In this document: in pieces, positions 7,498 to 16,827 of the stretch | How positions within the stretch are numbered: position 1 is the first letter of the stretch | Layout of the letters: the number at the start of each line of letters is the position of its first letter | Source: an uncultured bacterium | GTDB lineage: Bacteria; Cyanobacteriota; Vampirovibrionia; Gastranaerophilales; Gastranaerophilaceae | Direction: 5' to 3' | DNA: 64,000 nt | NCBI GenBank assembly: GCA_949283255.1 | Contig: CASDRS010000015.1 | Location: 40,689-104,688 of the forward strand | Made by a program: the position numbers and the translations under genes | Notes under the pieces: model-generated | Told to the model about the DNA's origin: nothing | Database searches by the model: none | What the model saw: only the letters and a program-made list of their open reading frames with translations

Positions 7498-10020
7498 ATG
7501 GCTGAAACGGAAAATAAAAAAAATACAAAAGAAGTTTTTCTGACGGTTCACGGTCACTTTTACCAGCCGCCACGTGAAAATCCTTGGCTTGAAGCAATTG
7601 AACTTCAAGACAGTGCAAAACCGTTTCACGATTGGAATGAAAGAATTAACAAAGAATGTTATAATCCGAACTCTGTTTCAAAGGTCGTTGACAGCCGTAA
7701 TAGAATTTTAGATGTTGTTGATAATTACCAGTATATGAGCTTTAACTTCGGTCCTACACTGTTGTCTTGGATGGAAAAATTTGCTCCTCATACTTACGAA
7801 AGGATTATCAAAGCTGATATAGACAGCCGTGCTGATCATAGCGGGCATGGTAATGCTATTGCTCAGGTTTATAACCATATGATTATGCCTCTTGCAAATA
7901 CTCATGATAAAGAAACTCAGGTAAAATGGGGTGTTACCGATTTTGAGACAAGATTTGGCAGAAAACCTGAAGGAATTTGGCTTGCTGAAACTGCAGTGGA
8001 TGATGATACGCTTAGAATTTGTGTAGAAAATGGAATAAAGTTTACAATACTTTCTCCTTATCAGGCTTTAAAATGCCGTAAGGAAGGTTCAAACAATTGG
8101 CAGGATGTAAGCTGGGGTAATATTGATCCTGCAAGATCATATAGGTATTATATTAAATCAGCTCCAGGAAAATTTATTGATTTGTTCTTTTATGATGGGG
8201 CAATTTCTCAGTCGGTGGCTTTTGATGAGCTTTTGAAAGACGGAAATAAATTTATAAAAAGATTAAAAGAGGGTATTTCCGATTTAAGAGATTATCCTCA
8301 GTTGGTTCATATCGCAACGGATGGCGAAAGTTACGGGCACCATACTAAATTTGGTGATATGGCGCTTGCGTATGTTTTGAAGTTTAAGGCTGAAGCCGAA
8401 GGGTTTAAGATTACTAATTATGCCGAGTATCTTGAAAAATACAGAAGTGATTATGAAGTTGATATAAAACAGGCATCTTCTTGGAGTTGTTTCCACGGTG
8501 TAGGTCGTTGGAAAGAGGATTGCGGTTGTTCAACCGGCGGACATCCGGGGTGGAATCAGAAATGGAGAAAACCGCTTAGAGATGCTCTTGATTATTTGCG
8601 TGACGAGCTTATCAAGGTGTTTGAAAAAGAAGGTGTAAAATATTTCGAAGATGTATGGAAAGTTAGAAATAATTACATTAATGTAATATTAGACAGAAGC
8701 AGAATTAATGTCGAAAAATTCCAGAAAGAAAATTTTTATCCTAATTTGTCTGAAGAAGATAAAGTTAGAGCTATGGAATTGTTGGAAATTCAGCGTCAGG
8801 CTATGCTTATGTATACAAGTTGCGGATGGTTCTTCTCTGAAATATCCGGTATAGAAACCGTTCAGATTATGAAGTATGCGGCTCGAGCTATGCAATTGGC
8901 TGCTAAATTTACTAAGAAAAATATAGAGTCTAAATTTTTGGAAATTCTATCAGAAGCAAAGAGTAATATTCCTGAATTTGGAAATGGACGTGATATATAC
9001 GAAAAATTTGTAAGACCTTCAGTTGTAGGTTTGAAGCAAATTGCAAGTTTGTGGGCTATATCGTCTTTGTATCAGGATTTTGAAGACGAAGAAAATGTTT
9101 ATTGCTATATAGTAAAAAGAGAAGATTATCAGCGAGTTCAAAAGGGTAATTCGTCTTTGATAATAGGTCATATAGAAGTCCAATCAAGAATTACTCTCCA
9201 AAGATCTAAGCTTGTATTTGCTCTGATGCAGTATTCCGGTGGAGACTTCCATTGTGCAATCAAAGAGTATTCTGACGAGGATGAATATACTAAATTAAAA
9301 CAATCTTTAAGTAAAATATTTATGTTAAATCCTTTAACAGAAATTATCAGGGCTTTGGATGAGAATTTTGGTACTGAATATTTTACTTTGAAAGACATAT
9401 TTATCGAAGAAAGAAGAAAAATTCTTCAAATTCTTCTTAAAGGTAAGATGGAAAAATTTGCTCAGAATTATCAGGATATGTATGAAGAAGGCAAGGGCTC
9501 GATATATCACATGCAAAATCTTGGCTTGGCAGTTCCTGAAGAATTTAAGATTGCAGCAAGGTATGCTCTGAGCAAGAAGTTTAATGATTTGATAATTGGT
9601 TCAGGCGGTTTTGTTGATGCTTCTGTAGTTCAGGAAATTGTCGGAATTAACTTTGAAGCTCGTACTATCGGTATCAAGTTAGATAAATCTCAGGCAAATA
9701 AGATTTTTGCGAAGAAAATTGAACAAAATATTTCCCGTTTGGCATATAGTCTTGAAGTTCAGCAGGCAGATGTTCTGTTAGAATTATTTGATTATGTTGA
9801 AAAATTGGAACTTGAAATTGATATTTCGGAAGCTCAAAATACTTACTATACAAGAATTTATCACCGTATCGGAGAAATTATTGAGTTGAGTCAAAAATCA
9901 AAACGTTCCAGTGAAAAACGTTTTGCTCAAATGCTTTTGGATATTGGTGATAAGCTTAATATCAATACAGATTTTTATCGTAATATGTTTGATAAAGCAG
10001 AATCGCAATCAAAAGCTTAA
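7498..10020 (+). CDS. Glycoside hydrolase family 57 protein with DUF3536
   Basis: 840 codons. GH57 enzymes act on alpha-glucans (amylase, branching enzyme, 4-alpha-glucanotransferase). The family motifs are visible: HGHFYQPP at residues 18-25, a GIWLAETA segment near residue 160 carrying the expected catalytic Glu, and ATDGESYGHH near residue 275 carrying the catalytic Asp region. A cysteine pair (DCGCSTGGHPGW) follows. The C-terminal half matches the DUF3536 type seen with GH57 in cyanobacteria and relatives. There is no signal peptide, so it should act on intracellular glycogen-like polymer. Exact specificity cannot be read. GGAG lies 8 nt before the ATG. It converges with a YkgJ-type gene only 3 nt away with no visible terminator. 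Confidence 0.9.
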   Translation: MAETENKKNTKEVFLTVHGHFYQPPRENPWLEAIELQDSAKPFHDWNERINKECYNPNSVSKVVDSRNRILDVVDNYQYMSFNFGPTLLSWMEKFAPHTYERIIKADIDSRADHSGHGNAIAQVYNHMIMPLANTHDKETQVKWGVTDFETRFGRKPEGIWLAETAVDDDTLRICVENGIKFTILSPYQALKCRKEGSNNWQDVSWGNIDPARSYRYYIKSAPGKFIDLFFYDGAISQSVAFDELLKDGNKFIKRLKEGISDLRDYPQLVHIATDGESYGHHTKFGDMALAYVLKFKAEAEGFKITNYAEYLEKYRSDYEVDIKQASSWSCFHGVGRWKEDCGCSTGGHPGWNQKWRKPLRDALDYLRDELIKVFEKEGVKYFEDVWKVRNNYINVILDRSRINVEKFQKENFYPNLSEEDKVRAMELLEIQRQAMLMYTSCGWFFSEISGIETVQIMKYAARAMQLAAKFTKKNIESKFLEILSEAKSNIPEFGNGRDIYEKFVRPSVVGLKQIASLWAISSLYQDFEDEENVYCYIVKREDYQRVQKGNSSLIIGHIEVQSRITLQRSKLVFALMQYSGGDFHCAIKEYSDEDEYTKLKQSLSKIFMLNPLTEIIRALDENFGTEYFTLKDIFIEERRKILQILLKGKMEKFAQNYQDMYEEGKGSIYHMQNLGLAVPEEFKIAARYALSKKFNDLIIGSGGFVDASVVQEIVGINFEARTIGIKLDKSQANKIFAKKIEQNISRLAYSLEVQQADVLLELFDYVEKLELEIDISEAQNTYYTRIYHRIGEIIELSQKSKRSSEKRFAQMLLDIGDKLNINTDFYRNMFDKAESQSKA

Positions 10021-10023
10021 TTA

Positions 10024-10608
10024 TTACCAATTTTCAGAGCCGTAAGCTTTGAAGATATCAATGGTATGCTGAATTTTCTTTTCAACAGATTCGATTTTTG
10101 CAAGTATTTGCGGATCTTTGGTTTTCTTTTTTAAAAGTTGAAGTTCCAGAAATTCTTCTTTTGCTCTTCTGACTTTGTGCTTATCTTCTTCTCTTTGAAG
10201 GAATAACCAGCCTTCAAAACCACATCCAGGAGGCGTTACAACCCATCCGCTTGATGGGCAGTGAATACATAAAGTCGGGCGTTCTTCATATATTGAGCAC
10301 TTATTATTGTCAAGCAGGTATTTACATTTGTAGAAAGTTATACTGTTTTCGTCATAATTGTTGTCACTTTTTAAATGTTCAATAATGTTATCAACAATTC
10401 CTGCATCTACTGCTCTTGCAGCTTCAATTGACGGGTATGGTTCAAAAATTTTTATAAAATCTTTTGCAAATTCATTTCCTTCTCTGGCAAGCTTTTTTAT
10501 CTCGTCGTAAGTGTATTTTGTGTTTGTTACAACTCGACAACATTTACCACACATTTTGCAGAGACTTTGAGGACGTTTTTTTAAATAATTTTCTTCGTAA
10601 CTACCCAT
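10024..10608 (-). CDS. YkgJ-type cysteine-cluster protein, second copy
   Basis: 194 codons. The motif order is CKMCGKCCRVV near the N-terminus, CKYLLDNNKCSIYEERP in the middle and CIHCPSSGWV plus a PPGCGFEGW segment, the same architecture as the product of 5064-5741, including the conserved ARxxxA helix between the clusters. The C-terminal 50 residues are charged and helical (KKKTKDPQILAKIESV), possibly a short coiled coil. The number and spacing of Cys residues suggest a bound metal or Fe-S cluster. Function is unproven in the family. It is monocistronic on the minus strand. Confidence 0.85.
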   Translation of the reverse strand: MGSYEENYLKKRPQSLCKMCGKCCRVVTNTKYTYDEIKKLAREGNEFAKDFIKIFEPYPSIEAARAVDAGIVDNIIEHLKSDNNYDENSITFYKCKYLLDNNKCSIYEERPTLCIHCPSSGWVVTPPGCGFEGWLFLQREEDKHKVRRAKEEFLELQLLKKKTKDPQILAKIESVEKKIQHTIDIFKAYGSENW

Positions 10609-10680
10609 GACTCCTATTATAGACTTGTTTCCTTATTTTAACAAAAAATGTTAATATTTCTTAAAATTTTAGAATTTAGC

Positions 10681-10711
10681 GCAATTTATTTAATATTTAA
10701 AACTTTAATAT
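10681..10711 (+). promoter_or_regulatory. GCAAT-N18-TTTAATAT element before 10740+
   Basis: GCAAT (10681-10685), 18 nt, then TTTAATAT (10704-10711), 28 nt before the ATG. Spacing is identical to the sites before 869-, 19259+ and 36249-; only the downstream block differs slightly. Confidence 0.55.
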
Positions 10712-10739
10712 ATTAGGTAGTTAAAAGGTTTGTATTATT

Positions 10740-11774
10740 ATGCAGAATTCAATAACTCAAGGACAGATACCAAAACCTGCAGCAGTTCAAGCTCCAGGGG
10801 TTAGTCAGGTTCAGCCGCAAGCATATCAGCAATCACAGCCTTATGTAACAGCACCGCCGCTTAATGCTCCGGCTCCGTCACTTGGGGCACAAAATCCGAA
10901 TTATGCAGGTGTAAATATTCAAATATTTAACCCTATGGTAGGAACTCCTGACGGTTATGTATATCCAACTCAAACCGCTTCGGCATACTCATCGGGAACT
11001 CAGGGCGGATGTTATCCTGCAAATTATTATACAACCGGAAATTATCCTCAAGGAACTTTTGTTCCACAAAATCCTTACGGGCAACCAAATCAAATGAATA
11101 ATGCTCCACAAGGCGGTCAGTATGATCAAAACGGAGTATATTATCCTGCAACCCCATTACCTTCAGAGCAAGCCGCCAACGGTCAAAAACCTGCTGAAGG
11201 AAGTTTCGTCAAGGATGGAGTAAACCCTCAAGCTCAAGATGCAAATAAAGGACCACAAGCAGGTGTTGTAGACGGAAAAGGTGAAAACCAGAATGCTCCT
11301 CAATCCGGTGATAATGCGCAAAAATCAGATGCAAAAGGCAGTGAAGACTCTAAGAAAACAGAAAAACGAAAAGTTGTAGAGTTAACAGATGATTATATAA
11401 AAACTCTTGAAAATTACTTGAACAGTCAAGATACTGAAGTTCGTTTGATGGGTGCAAAAGAAGTAGTTAACAGATTAACTGAAGACTCATCGAGAAAGGA
11501 TGATCCGGCTCTTACAGCTCTTGTAAATAAAATGTTGCAGGATCCGTCCCAGACAATTAGAGCAATAGCTTTGAGCTTGATTGATTCCAGAACGGTTTTA
11601 GGTAATGATTATACTGTAAATGTATTGAAGAAGATGCAAACTTCAAAAGAAGGTTACGGACAAGATTCAGTACAGGCAACAAGTGCCCTGTTAAAAATGG
11701 CAGGCAAAACTGTAGAAAAAGAAGTGGAAGTAACAGATAAACCAAAACAAGATAAGAAACAAGATACAAAATAG
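10740..11774 (+). CDS. Pro/Gln/Tyr-rich protein with HEAT-like C-terminal repeats
   Basis: 344 codons. Residues 1-160 are low-complexity, rich in Pro, Gln, Ala, Tyr and Asn, without a signal peptide. Residues 160-210 are Lys/Asp/Gly-rich. Residues about 215-325 form amphipathic helical pairs (SQDTEVRLMGAKEVVNRL, DPSQTIRAIALSLIDS) typical of HEAT/armadillo-like repeats, which mediate protein-protein contacts. A lysine-rich tail ends the protein. A scaffold or adaptor role would fit, but is inference. Eleven nucleotides separate it from the next gene, so the two form an operon under the shared promoter element. Confidence 0.8.
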   Translation: MQNSITQGQIPKPAAVQAPGVSQVQPQAYQQSQPYVTAPPLNAPAPSLGAQNPNYAGVNIQIFNPMVGTPDGYVYPTQTASAYSSGTQGGCYPANYYTTGNYPQGTFVPQNPYGQPNQMNNAPQGGQYDQNGVYYPATPLPSEQAANGQKPAEGSFVKDGVNPQAQDANKGPQAGVVDGKGENQNAPQSGDNAQKSDAKGSEDSKKTEKRKVVELTDDYIKTLENYLNSQDTEVRLMGAKEVVNRLTEDSSRKDDPALTALVNKMLQDPSQTIRAIALSLIDSRTVLGNDYTVNVLKKMQTSKEGYGQDSVQATSALLKMAGKTVEKEVEVTDKPKQDKKQDTK

Positions 11775-11785
11775 GGTGTGTTATT

Positions 11786-12262
11786 ATGAGTGTTATATCA
11801 GCAATAGGATCAACAGCAGTAAGTGGATTAGTAAAAGCGACAGGGGTTGCGGCAATTGGCGCCTCAGTTTATGACGCTCATGTTTTGGCAAAGTTGAAGG
11901 CAGATCAATATTCGCAACAAAAAGAAGCAGACAGAGTATGTGATGCTTTCCAAAATACTCTATATTTGGAACAGCCAAGTACGGTTATGAGTGCTGTGAA
12001 GAAAAAGATATTTGATTTTCAATTGGAAAATAATTTCTTTGTTCCTATAAATTCCTTATTGGGTTATTTAAAAGGATTCGGTTCTATGCTTTTGTATAAC
12101 GTAGTTCCGTTAACTTTGGGCGGTCTTGCTCTGTTTGGAAAAGGAAAGGTTATTCCAAGAGCTTCGGCGCTCGGTATTGCTTTGTATGGTGCTTATCAAG
12201 TTTTAAGAGAAGGGTTTGGACTTGGTAGAGCTAACAGGTTGGACCCTCCTTATAAGAGCTGA
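11786..12262 (+). CDS. Hydrophobic hypothetical protein
   Basis: 158 codons. Starts MSVISAIGSTAVSGL; the first 30 residues are small and hydrophobic, and two further hydrophobic stretches (about residues 100-120 and 125-142) suggest one or more membrane-associated helices. The end (ALGIALYGAYQVLREG) is loosely like the end of the 35219-35701 product (ALGVASYNLVRGKL), so the two may be distant relatives, both next to the shared promoter element or a degenerate form of it. It is the second gene of the operon starting at 10740. No function can be assigned. Confidence 0.75.
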   Translation: MSVISAIGSTAVSGLVKATGVAAIGASVYDAHVLAKLKADQYSQQKEADRVCDAFQNTLYLEQPSTVMSAVKKKIFDFQLENNFFVPINSLLGYLKGFGSMLLYNVVPLTLGGLALFGKGKVIPRASALGIALYGAYQVLREGFGLGRANRLDPPYKS

Positions 12263-12292
12263 TAAAGCTTAAATTATTGATATGTTAAGTCC

Positions 12293-12326
12293 GAAATAGG
12301 AATTTTATTTAATTATTTCTGTTTTT
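12293..12326 (+). terminator. Weak terminator candidate after 11786-12262
   Basis: GAAATA and TATTTC can pair over a 15-nt loop and are followed by GTTTTT. The stem is short and AT-rich, so the call is tentative. Confidence 0.35.
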
Positions 12327-12369
12327 GTGCTATTTTTTTGTCATAAGATTTTAAAAAAAGAGGGATTTT

Positions 12370-15030
12370 ATGACAAATACAAAGATTAAATATGAGGATT
12401 TACCTACAGTTTATGATGCAAAAGAAACTGAAGCTGAGATATATAAGTTTTGGGAAGATGGAAATTATTTTAGGGCTGACGCGAAAAGTCCAAAGCCGGC
12501 TTATTCCATTGTAATCCCTCCGCCAAACGTAACTGGGGTTTTGCACATGGGGCATGCTCTTGACGAGACTTTGCAGGATATCTTAATCCGTTACCACAGA
12601 ATGTCAGGGTATGAAACTTTGTGGCTTCCTGGTACAGACCACGCCGGTATTGCTACTCAAAACGTTGTAGAAAAACAATTGAGAGCAAAAGGCTTGACCC
12701 GTTACGATTTGGGACGTGAAAAATTTCTTGAAGAAACTTGGAAGTGGGCAAATGAGCATAAGTCTGCTATTTTGGACCAATGTAAGCGACTTGGTGCATC
12801 TTTTGACCGTTCAAGAGAAAGATTTACCTTTGATAAAGGATGTTCTGATGCTGTAAAAGAAGTTTTTGTAAGACTTTATGAAAAGGGGCTTATTTATAAA
12901 GGTAAATATATTGTAAACTGGTGCCCTCGTTGTAACAGTGCTATTTCTGATGTTGAAACCGAGTATGTTACAGAACAAGGCCATATGTGGGAAATTTCTT
13001 ATCCGCTAAAAGGTGAGGCAGGTGCTATTATTGTTGCAACTACCCGTCCTGAGACAATCTTTGGTGATGTTGCAATTGCGGTTAATCCTTCTGATCATAA
13101 ATATTCTGAGTTGGTTGGTAAAACTGTTGTTATCCCTCTTTCAGGAAGAGAAATTCCTATTATTGCGGATGAATATGTTGATAAAAACTTCGGTACCGGT
13201 GCCGTTAAGATTACTCCGGCTCACGATCCGAACGATTTCGAGGTTGGAAAACGCCATGGTCTTAAACCTATTTGGGTTATTGATGAAAATGGTAAGATGA
13301 AGGCTTGCGGAGAAGTTCCTCCATCTCTACACGGTTTAGACAGGTACGAAGCGAGAGAAAAAATTATCGGAATGCTTTCTTATGAAAACTTCTTGTTAAG
13401 AACAAGAGATCATGAGCATAATGTCGGTAAATGTCAGCGTTGCGGAACTACAATTGAACCGCTTCTTTCAGAACAGTGGTTTGTTAAGATGGAACCTCTT
13501 GCTAAGGAAGCTATTGCCGCTGTAAAAGACGGAAGAATTAAGTTTGTTCCTGAACGTTGGGAAAAGAATTATTTGAATTGGATGGAAAATATTCGCGATT
13601 GGTGTATTTCCCGTCAGTTGTGGTGGGGACATCAGATTCCTGCTTACTACCATAAGAAAACAGGTGAGATGGTTGTAGCTAAGGAAAATCCTGATCCTGA
13701 AAATTATGTACAGGATAGCGATGTTTTGGATACTTGGTTTTCATCAGGCTTGTGGCCATTCTCTACTATGGGATTCCCTAATATGAAAAGTGATGATTTC
13801 AAAAAATTCTATCCTACAACGACTCTTGTTACAGGATTTGATATTATCTTCTTCTGGGTAGCAAGAATGATTACTATGGGGCTGGAATTTACCGGTAAGG
13901 CTCCGTTTTCAACGGTTTATATTCACGGGCTTATAAGAGATGAAAAAGGTCAAAAGATGTCAAAATCTAAGGGTAATACTATTGATCCGGTTAAGATTAT
14001 TGACAAATACGGCTGTGATGCTTTGAGATTTACGATGACTTCTCTTTGCACATACGGCGGTCAAGATATCAAGATAAGTGATGAGAGATTTGAATATGGA
14101 CGTAATTTTGCAAATAAAATTTGGAACGCTTCAAGATTTGTTCTTATGAACCTTGATGGAGTTGATGGTAAAGATATTGACTTTGATAATCTTACTATCG
14201 CTGATAAGTGGATTTTAGATAAGCTTAATTCTACAGCTAAAGAGATTAATGAGAATATTAAGGATTATCGTATTGGTGAGACAGCTCACGTTTTGTATGA
14301 TTTCTTCTGGAATTCTTATTGCGATTGGTATGTAGAAATTGCAAAAATTCAGCTTGCAGATGATAGTTTGAAGCTTAATACACAAAGAGTTCTAAGGTAT
14401 GTATTGGATATGTCTTTAAGATTGTTACACCCGATAATGCCTCATATTACAGAACGTGTATGGCAGCTGCTTCCTCATTCTGATAATGAAAAGGCTACTG
14501 CGTTAATCGTTGCGGATTATCCTGTTTATTCGGAAAAATTAGTTTTCCCTAAGGAAGCAAGAGAAATGGAACTTGTCTTTGAAACAATTAAGTCTTTAAG
14601 AAATGTTCGCCAAAGTTTCAACATCTCAACTTCATTGAAGATAAATATTGAAATTCGTGCTGAAGAATCTGAAAAACCTGTATTTGAAGAAATTGAGTCA
14701 TACATAAGACGCTTGGCTAAAGTTGACGGGATTTCTTATGCTGATGATTCAAAACCAGTTCCTAAGAGGACTGCAACGGCTGTTGTATCAGCTTCAAAGA
14801 TAGTTTTGAGTCTTGAAAATTTAATAGATTTCAACGAAGAGATTAAACGTCAAGAAAAGAAATTGGCAAAGCTTACAGGAGAAAAGAAGTCTCTTGAAGG
14901 TCGAATTAACAATCCTAAGTTTGTAGCGAATGCTCCAAAAGAATTGATTGAGCAGACTAAAAACAGAATATGCGAAATTGAAGTTCAAGAGAATGCTATA
15001 AACGAATTGATAGCTTCTTTGAAGTCTTAA
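12370..15030 (+). CDS. valS: Valyl-tRNA synthetase
   Basis: 886 codons, the normal bacterial length. Class I synthetase charging tRNA-Val. The HIGH-type signature PPPNVTGVLHMGH is near residues 50-62 and the KMSKS loop (GQKMSKSKGN) near residue 533. The editing (CP1) domain contains the expected TTRPETIFGD and HDPNDFEVG segments. The CxxC pairs in NWCPRCNSAISD and KCQRCGTT are zinc-type. The last 65 residues are a charged coiled coil (RQEKKLAKLTGEKKSLEGR) that binds the tRNA elbow in characterised enzymes. AGAGGG precedes the ATG. It is transcribed alone as far as can be seen. Confidence 0.97.
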   Translation: MTNTKIKYEDLPTVYDAKETEAEIYKFWEDGNYFRADAKSPKPAYSIVIPPPNVTGVLHMGHALDETLQDILIRYHRMSGYETLWLPGTDHAGIATQNVVEKQLRAKGLTRYDLGREKFLEETWKWANEHKSAILDQCKRLGASFDRSRERFTFDKGCSDAVKEVFVRLYEKGLIYKGKYIVNWCPRCNSAISDVETEYVTEQGHMWEISYPLKGEAGAIIVATTRPETIFGDVAIAVNPSDHKYSELVGKTVVIPLSGREIPIIADEYVDKNFGTGAVKITPAHDPNDFEVGKRHGLKPIWVIDENGKMKACGEVPPSLHGLDRYEAREKIIGMLSYENFLLRTRDHEHNVGKCQRCGTTIEPLLSEQWFVKMEPLAKEAIAAVKDGRIKFVPERWEKNYLNWMENIRDWCISRQLWWGHQIPAYYHKKTGEMVVAKENPDPENYVQDSDVLDTWFSSGLWPFSTMGFPNMKSDDFKKFYPTTTLVTGFDIIFFWVARMITMGLEFTGKAPFSTVYIHGLIRDEKGQKMSKSKGNTIDPVKIIDKYGCDALRFTMTSLCTYGGQDIKISDERFEYGRNFANKIWNASRFVLMNLDGVDGKDIDFDNLTIADKWILDKLNSTAKEINENIKDYRIGETAHVLYDFFWNSYCDWYVEIAKIQLADDSLKLNTQRVLRYVLDMSLRLLHPIMPHITERVWQLLPHSDNEKATALIVADYPVYSEKLVFPKEAREMELVFETIKSLRNVRQSFNISTSLKINIEIRAEESEKPVFEEIESYIRRLAKVDGISYADDSKPVPKRTATAVVSASKIVLSLENLIDFNEEIKRQEKKLAKLTGEKKSLEGRINNPKFVANAPKELIEQTKNRICEIEVQENAINELIASLKS

Positions 15031-15050
15031 GAAATGTAAAAAATATATTA

Positions 15051-15095
15051 ATTAAAGCAGGATAATACGCAAATAAGTGTATGTCCTGCTTTAAT
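15051..15095 (+). repeat. Long inverted repeat after valS
   Basis: ATTAAAGCAGGA (15051-15062) is the exact inverse of TCCTGCTTTAAT (15084-15095); inside, ATAC and GTAT also pair, leaving a loop of about 10 nt. No T-run follows, so it is not a standard intrinsic terminator. It lies 30 nt before the start of 15126-15413 and could be a terminator variant, an RNA-stability element or an operator. Confidence 0.6.
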
Positions 15096-15125
15096 GTATT
15101 TGTAAAAGTAGCAAAGGAGTAATAT

Positions 15126-15413
15126 ATGTCAGTTCAAAAGGCCGGCTGGAATTTTGTAGAAATGGCTGTTAAGCAAAATAAAAGGCTGATGAGTCTTCCT
15201 CTCAGGGATAAGTCAACAGCCAAAGTTCTTTGGAACAACAATGCGGTAGATTGTTTTATTGTAAGAAGTGGCCGAGTAAAAGAAGGTCGCGGTGCTACAG
15301 GAGCTCCAGAGCACGTGGCTGAGGAAATGGCTAGAATTTTTGACAAGTTGGAACAACTTGTTGAGCCGGGTGTTGATGTATTAAAGAGTTTTATATCAGC
15401 AAGCTTTAAGTAA
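15126..15413 (+). CDS. Short hypothetical protein
   Basis: 95 codons, starting MSVQKAGWNFVEMAV after a strong AAAGGAG ribosome-binding site 6 nt upstream. The product is basic in the first half (KQNKRLMSLPLRDK), with a GRVKEGRGATGAPEH segment and an amphipathic helical C-terminus. There is one Cys. No domain or localisation signal is recognised. It sits between valS and the S1-domain gene, separated by hairpins on both sides, so it is probably an independent small unit. Confidence 0.7.
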   Translation: MSVQKAGWNFVEMAVKQNKRLMSLPLRDKSTAKVLWNNNAVDCFIVRSGRVKEGRGATGAPEHVAEEMARIFDKLEQLVEPGVDVLKSFISASFK

Positions 15414-15507
15414 TGTTAAGAAAGGTTGCAAAACCTTTACAAGTTGACAAAGCTCTGTTATTATAATAGCAAGTTTATCAGATAATGTCTTAGACAATGG
15501 AGTAAAA

Positions 15508-16572
15508 ATGACATCAAAAGAGTTAGATTTTGAAGAACTGCTAAAGCAGTACGATTACAAGTTTCAGAAAGGTGACCTTGTAAAAGGTATTGTGTGCGGT
15601 TTCGATGGTCAAGGGGTTATGGTCGATATTGGTGCGAAAACAATCGCTGTTGTCCCTACCAGAGAAGCAGTTGAAAAGGATGAAAAAGTAGAAGATAAGT
15701 TTGAAAAAGGTAAGGAATATGAATTTCTTATCATAAGAGAAGAAGACGAAGATGGTAAATTCCTTCTGTCTAAAAAGAAAGTTGACTTCGCTTATGCTTG
15801 GAAAGAACTTGAAAAGGCAAAAGCTGCCGATGAAACTATTTTGGGTACAATTTCCGGAATTGTTAAGGGTGGTATTCTTGTTGAGATTTCGGGTGTAAGA
15901 GGTTTTGTTCCTTCTTCTCAATTAAGAACAAAAGAGACAGACTTAGAAGTTGGTTCAAAGATAGAGTTGAAGATTTTGACATTAGACAGTCAACAGAACA
16001 ACTTTATTCTTTCAAATAAAAAGGTATATGAAGACAGTGCCGTAGAAGCAAGAAAAAATGTATTTGCTCAAATTGAGCCTGGTCAAATCGTAAAGGGCGA
16101 TGTTGTTAGAATCACTGATTTTGGCGCATTTGTTGACCTTGGCGGTATTGACGGATTGCTTCCTTTGTCTCAACTATCTTGGAGATGGATTGATCATCCG
16201 ACTGATATATTAAAAGTCGGTGACAAGATTGACGTTGAAGTAATAGCTGTTGATCATGAAAAACAGCGTGTTTCATTAAGTTTGAAAAATCTTGAGCCGG
16301 ATCCGTGGTTGGAAGCAGAAAAGCAGATTAAAGAAGGTGACAAGGTAGAGGGTACAATTACCAGAATTAAACATTTTGGCGCATTTGTTGAAGTGTTCCC
16401 TGGAGTTGAAGCTCTTCTTCCTCACAATGAAGTTGTTGAACTTCAAAACCGTGATGGTAATATCTTGCAAGTAGGTGATAAGATTATGACTTATATTTTA
16501 AAATTTAATCCTACTGACAAGCGTATTGCTTTGACAGTAAATGAACCTTCCGCAGATTCTGCTGAAGAATAA
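15508..16572 (+). CDS. rpsA: Ribosomal protein S1-like protein with four S1 domains
   Basis: 354 codons. Four S1 RNA-binding OB domains are seen: about residues 21-85 (GDLVKGIVCGF), 97-165 (GTISGIVKGGILVEI), 190-265 (GQIVKGDVVRITDFGAFVDL) and 280-345 (GDKVEGTITRIKHFGAFVEV). The third and fourth carry the canonical GAFV signature; the first two are more divergent, as is usual for the ribosome-anchoring domains of S1. Length fits the short S1 of cyanobacteria and Gram-positives rather than the six-domain E. coli form. It binds mRNA and the 30S subunit. TTGACA (15444) and TATAAT (15462) are present but only 12 nt apart, so they cannot be one standard promoter. Confidence 0.9.
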   Translation: MTSKELDFEELLKQYDYKFQKGDLVKGIVCGFDGQGVMVDIGAKTIAVVPTREAVEKDEKVEDKFEKGKEYEFLIIREEDEDGKFLLSKKKVDFAYAWKELEKAKAADETILGTISGIVKGGILVEISGVRGFVPSSQLRTKETDLEVGSKIELKILTLDSQQNNFILSNKKVYEDSAVEARKNVFAQIEPGQIVKGDVVRITDFGAFVDLGGIDGLLPLSQLSWRWIDHPTDILKVGDKIDVEVIAVDHEKQRVSLSLKNLEPDPWLEAEKQIKEGDKVEGTITRIKHFGAFVEVFPGVEALLPHNEVVELQNRDGNILQVGDKIMTYILKFNPTDKRIALTVNEPSADSAEE

Positions 16573-16599
16573 GAATAGAATGGTTACAACTGGAATTAG

Positions 16600-16634
16600 A
16601 AGACCAATCAGATTTATGGTTGGTCTTTCTTTTG
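16600..16634 (+). terminator. Intrinsic terminator of the S1 gene
   Basis: AAGACCAA (16600-16607) pairs with TTGGTCTT (16620-16627) over a 12-nt loop, followed by a T-rich tail (TCTTTT). Confidence 0.8.
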
Positions 16635-16740
16635 CTGTATTTATACGAAATTGAGTTTTATATCTAATATATATGTATGAAATTTAGAATTTGGATTAAA
16701 TAAAACGGTGAGTATTGCCGTATAATAAGATTAGTAAAAT

Positions 16741-16790
16741 TTCCATTTAGTATGTTGACTTTTGGAAAATAATAATTATAACAAATAATG
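16741..16790 (+). promoter_or_regulatory. Possible sigma-70 promoter before 16828+
   Basis: TTGACT (about 16756) and TATAAC (about 16778) are spaced by 16 nt in the gap before the coiled-coil gene. The GCAAT-N18 element is not present here, so this gene may be controlled differently from the related small genes downstream. Confidence 0.4.
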
Positions 16791-16827
16791 AGTAGTAGTT
16801 TAAGTGGCATAAAGAGGAGAGAAGCCT

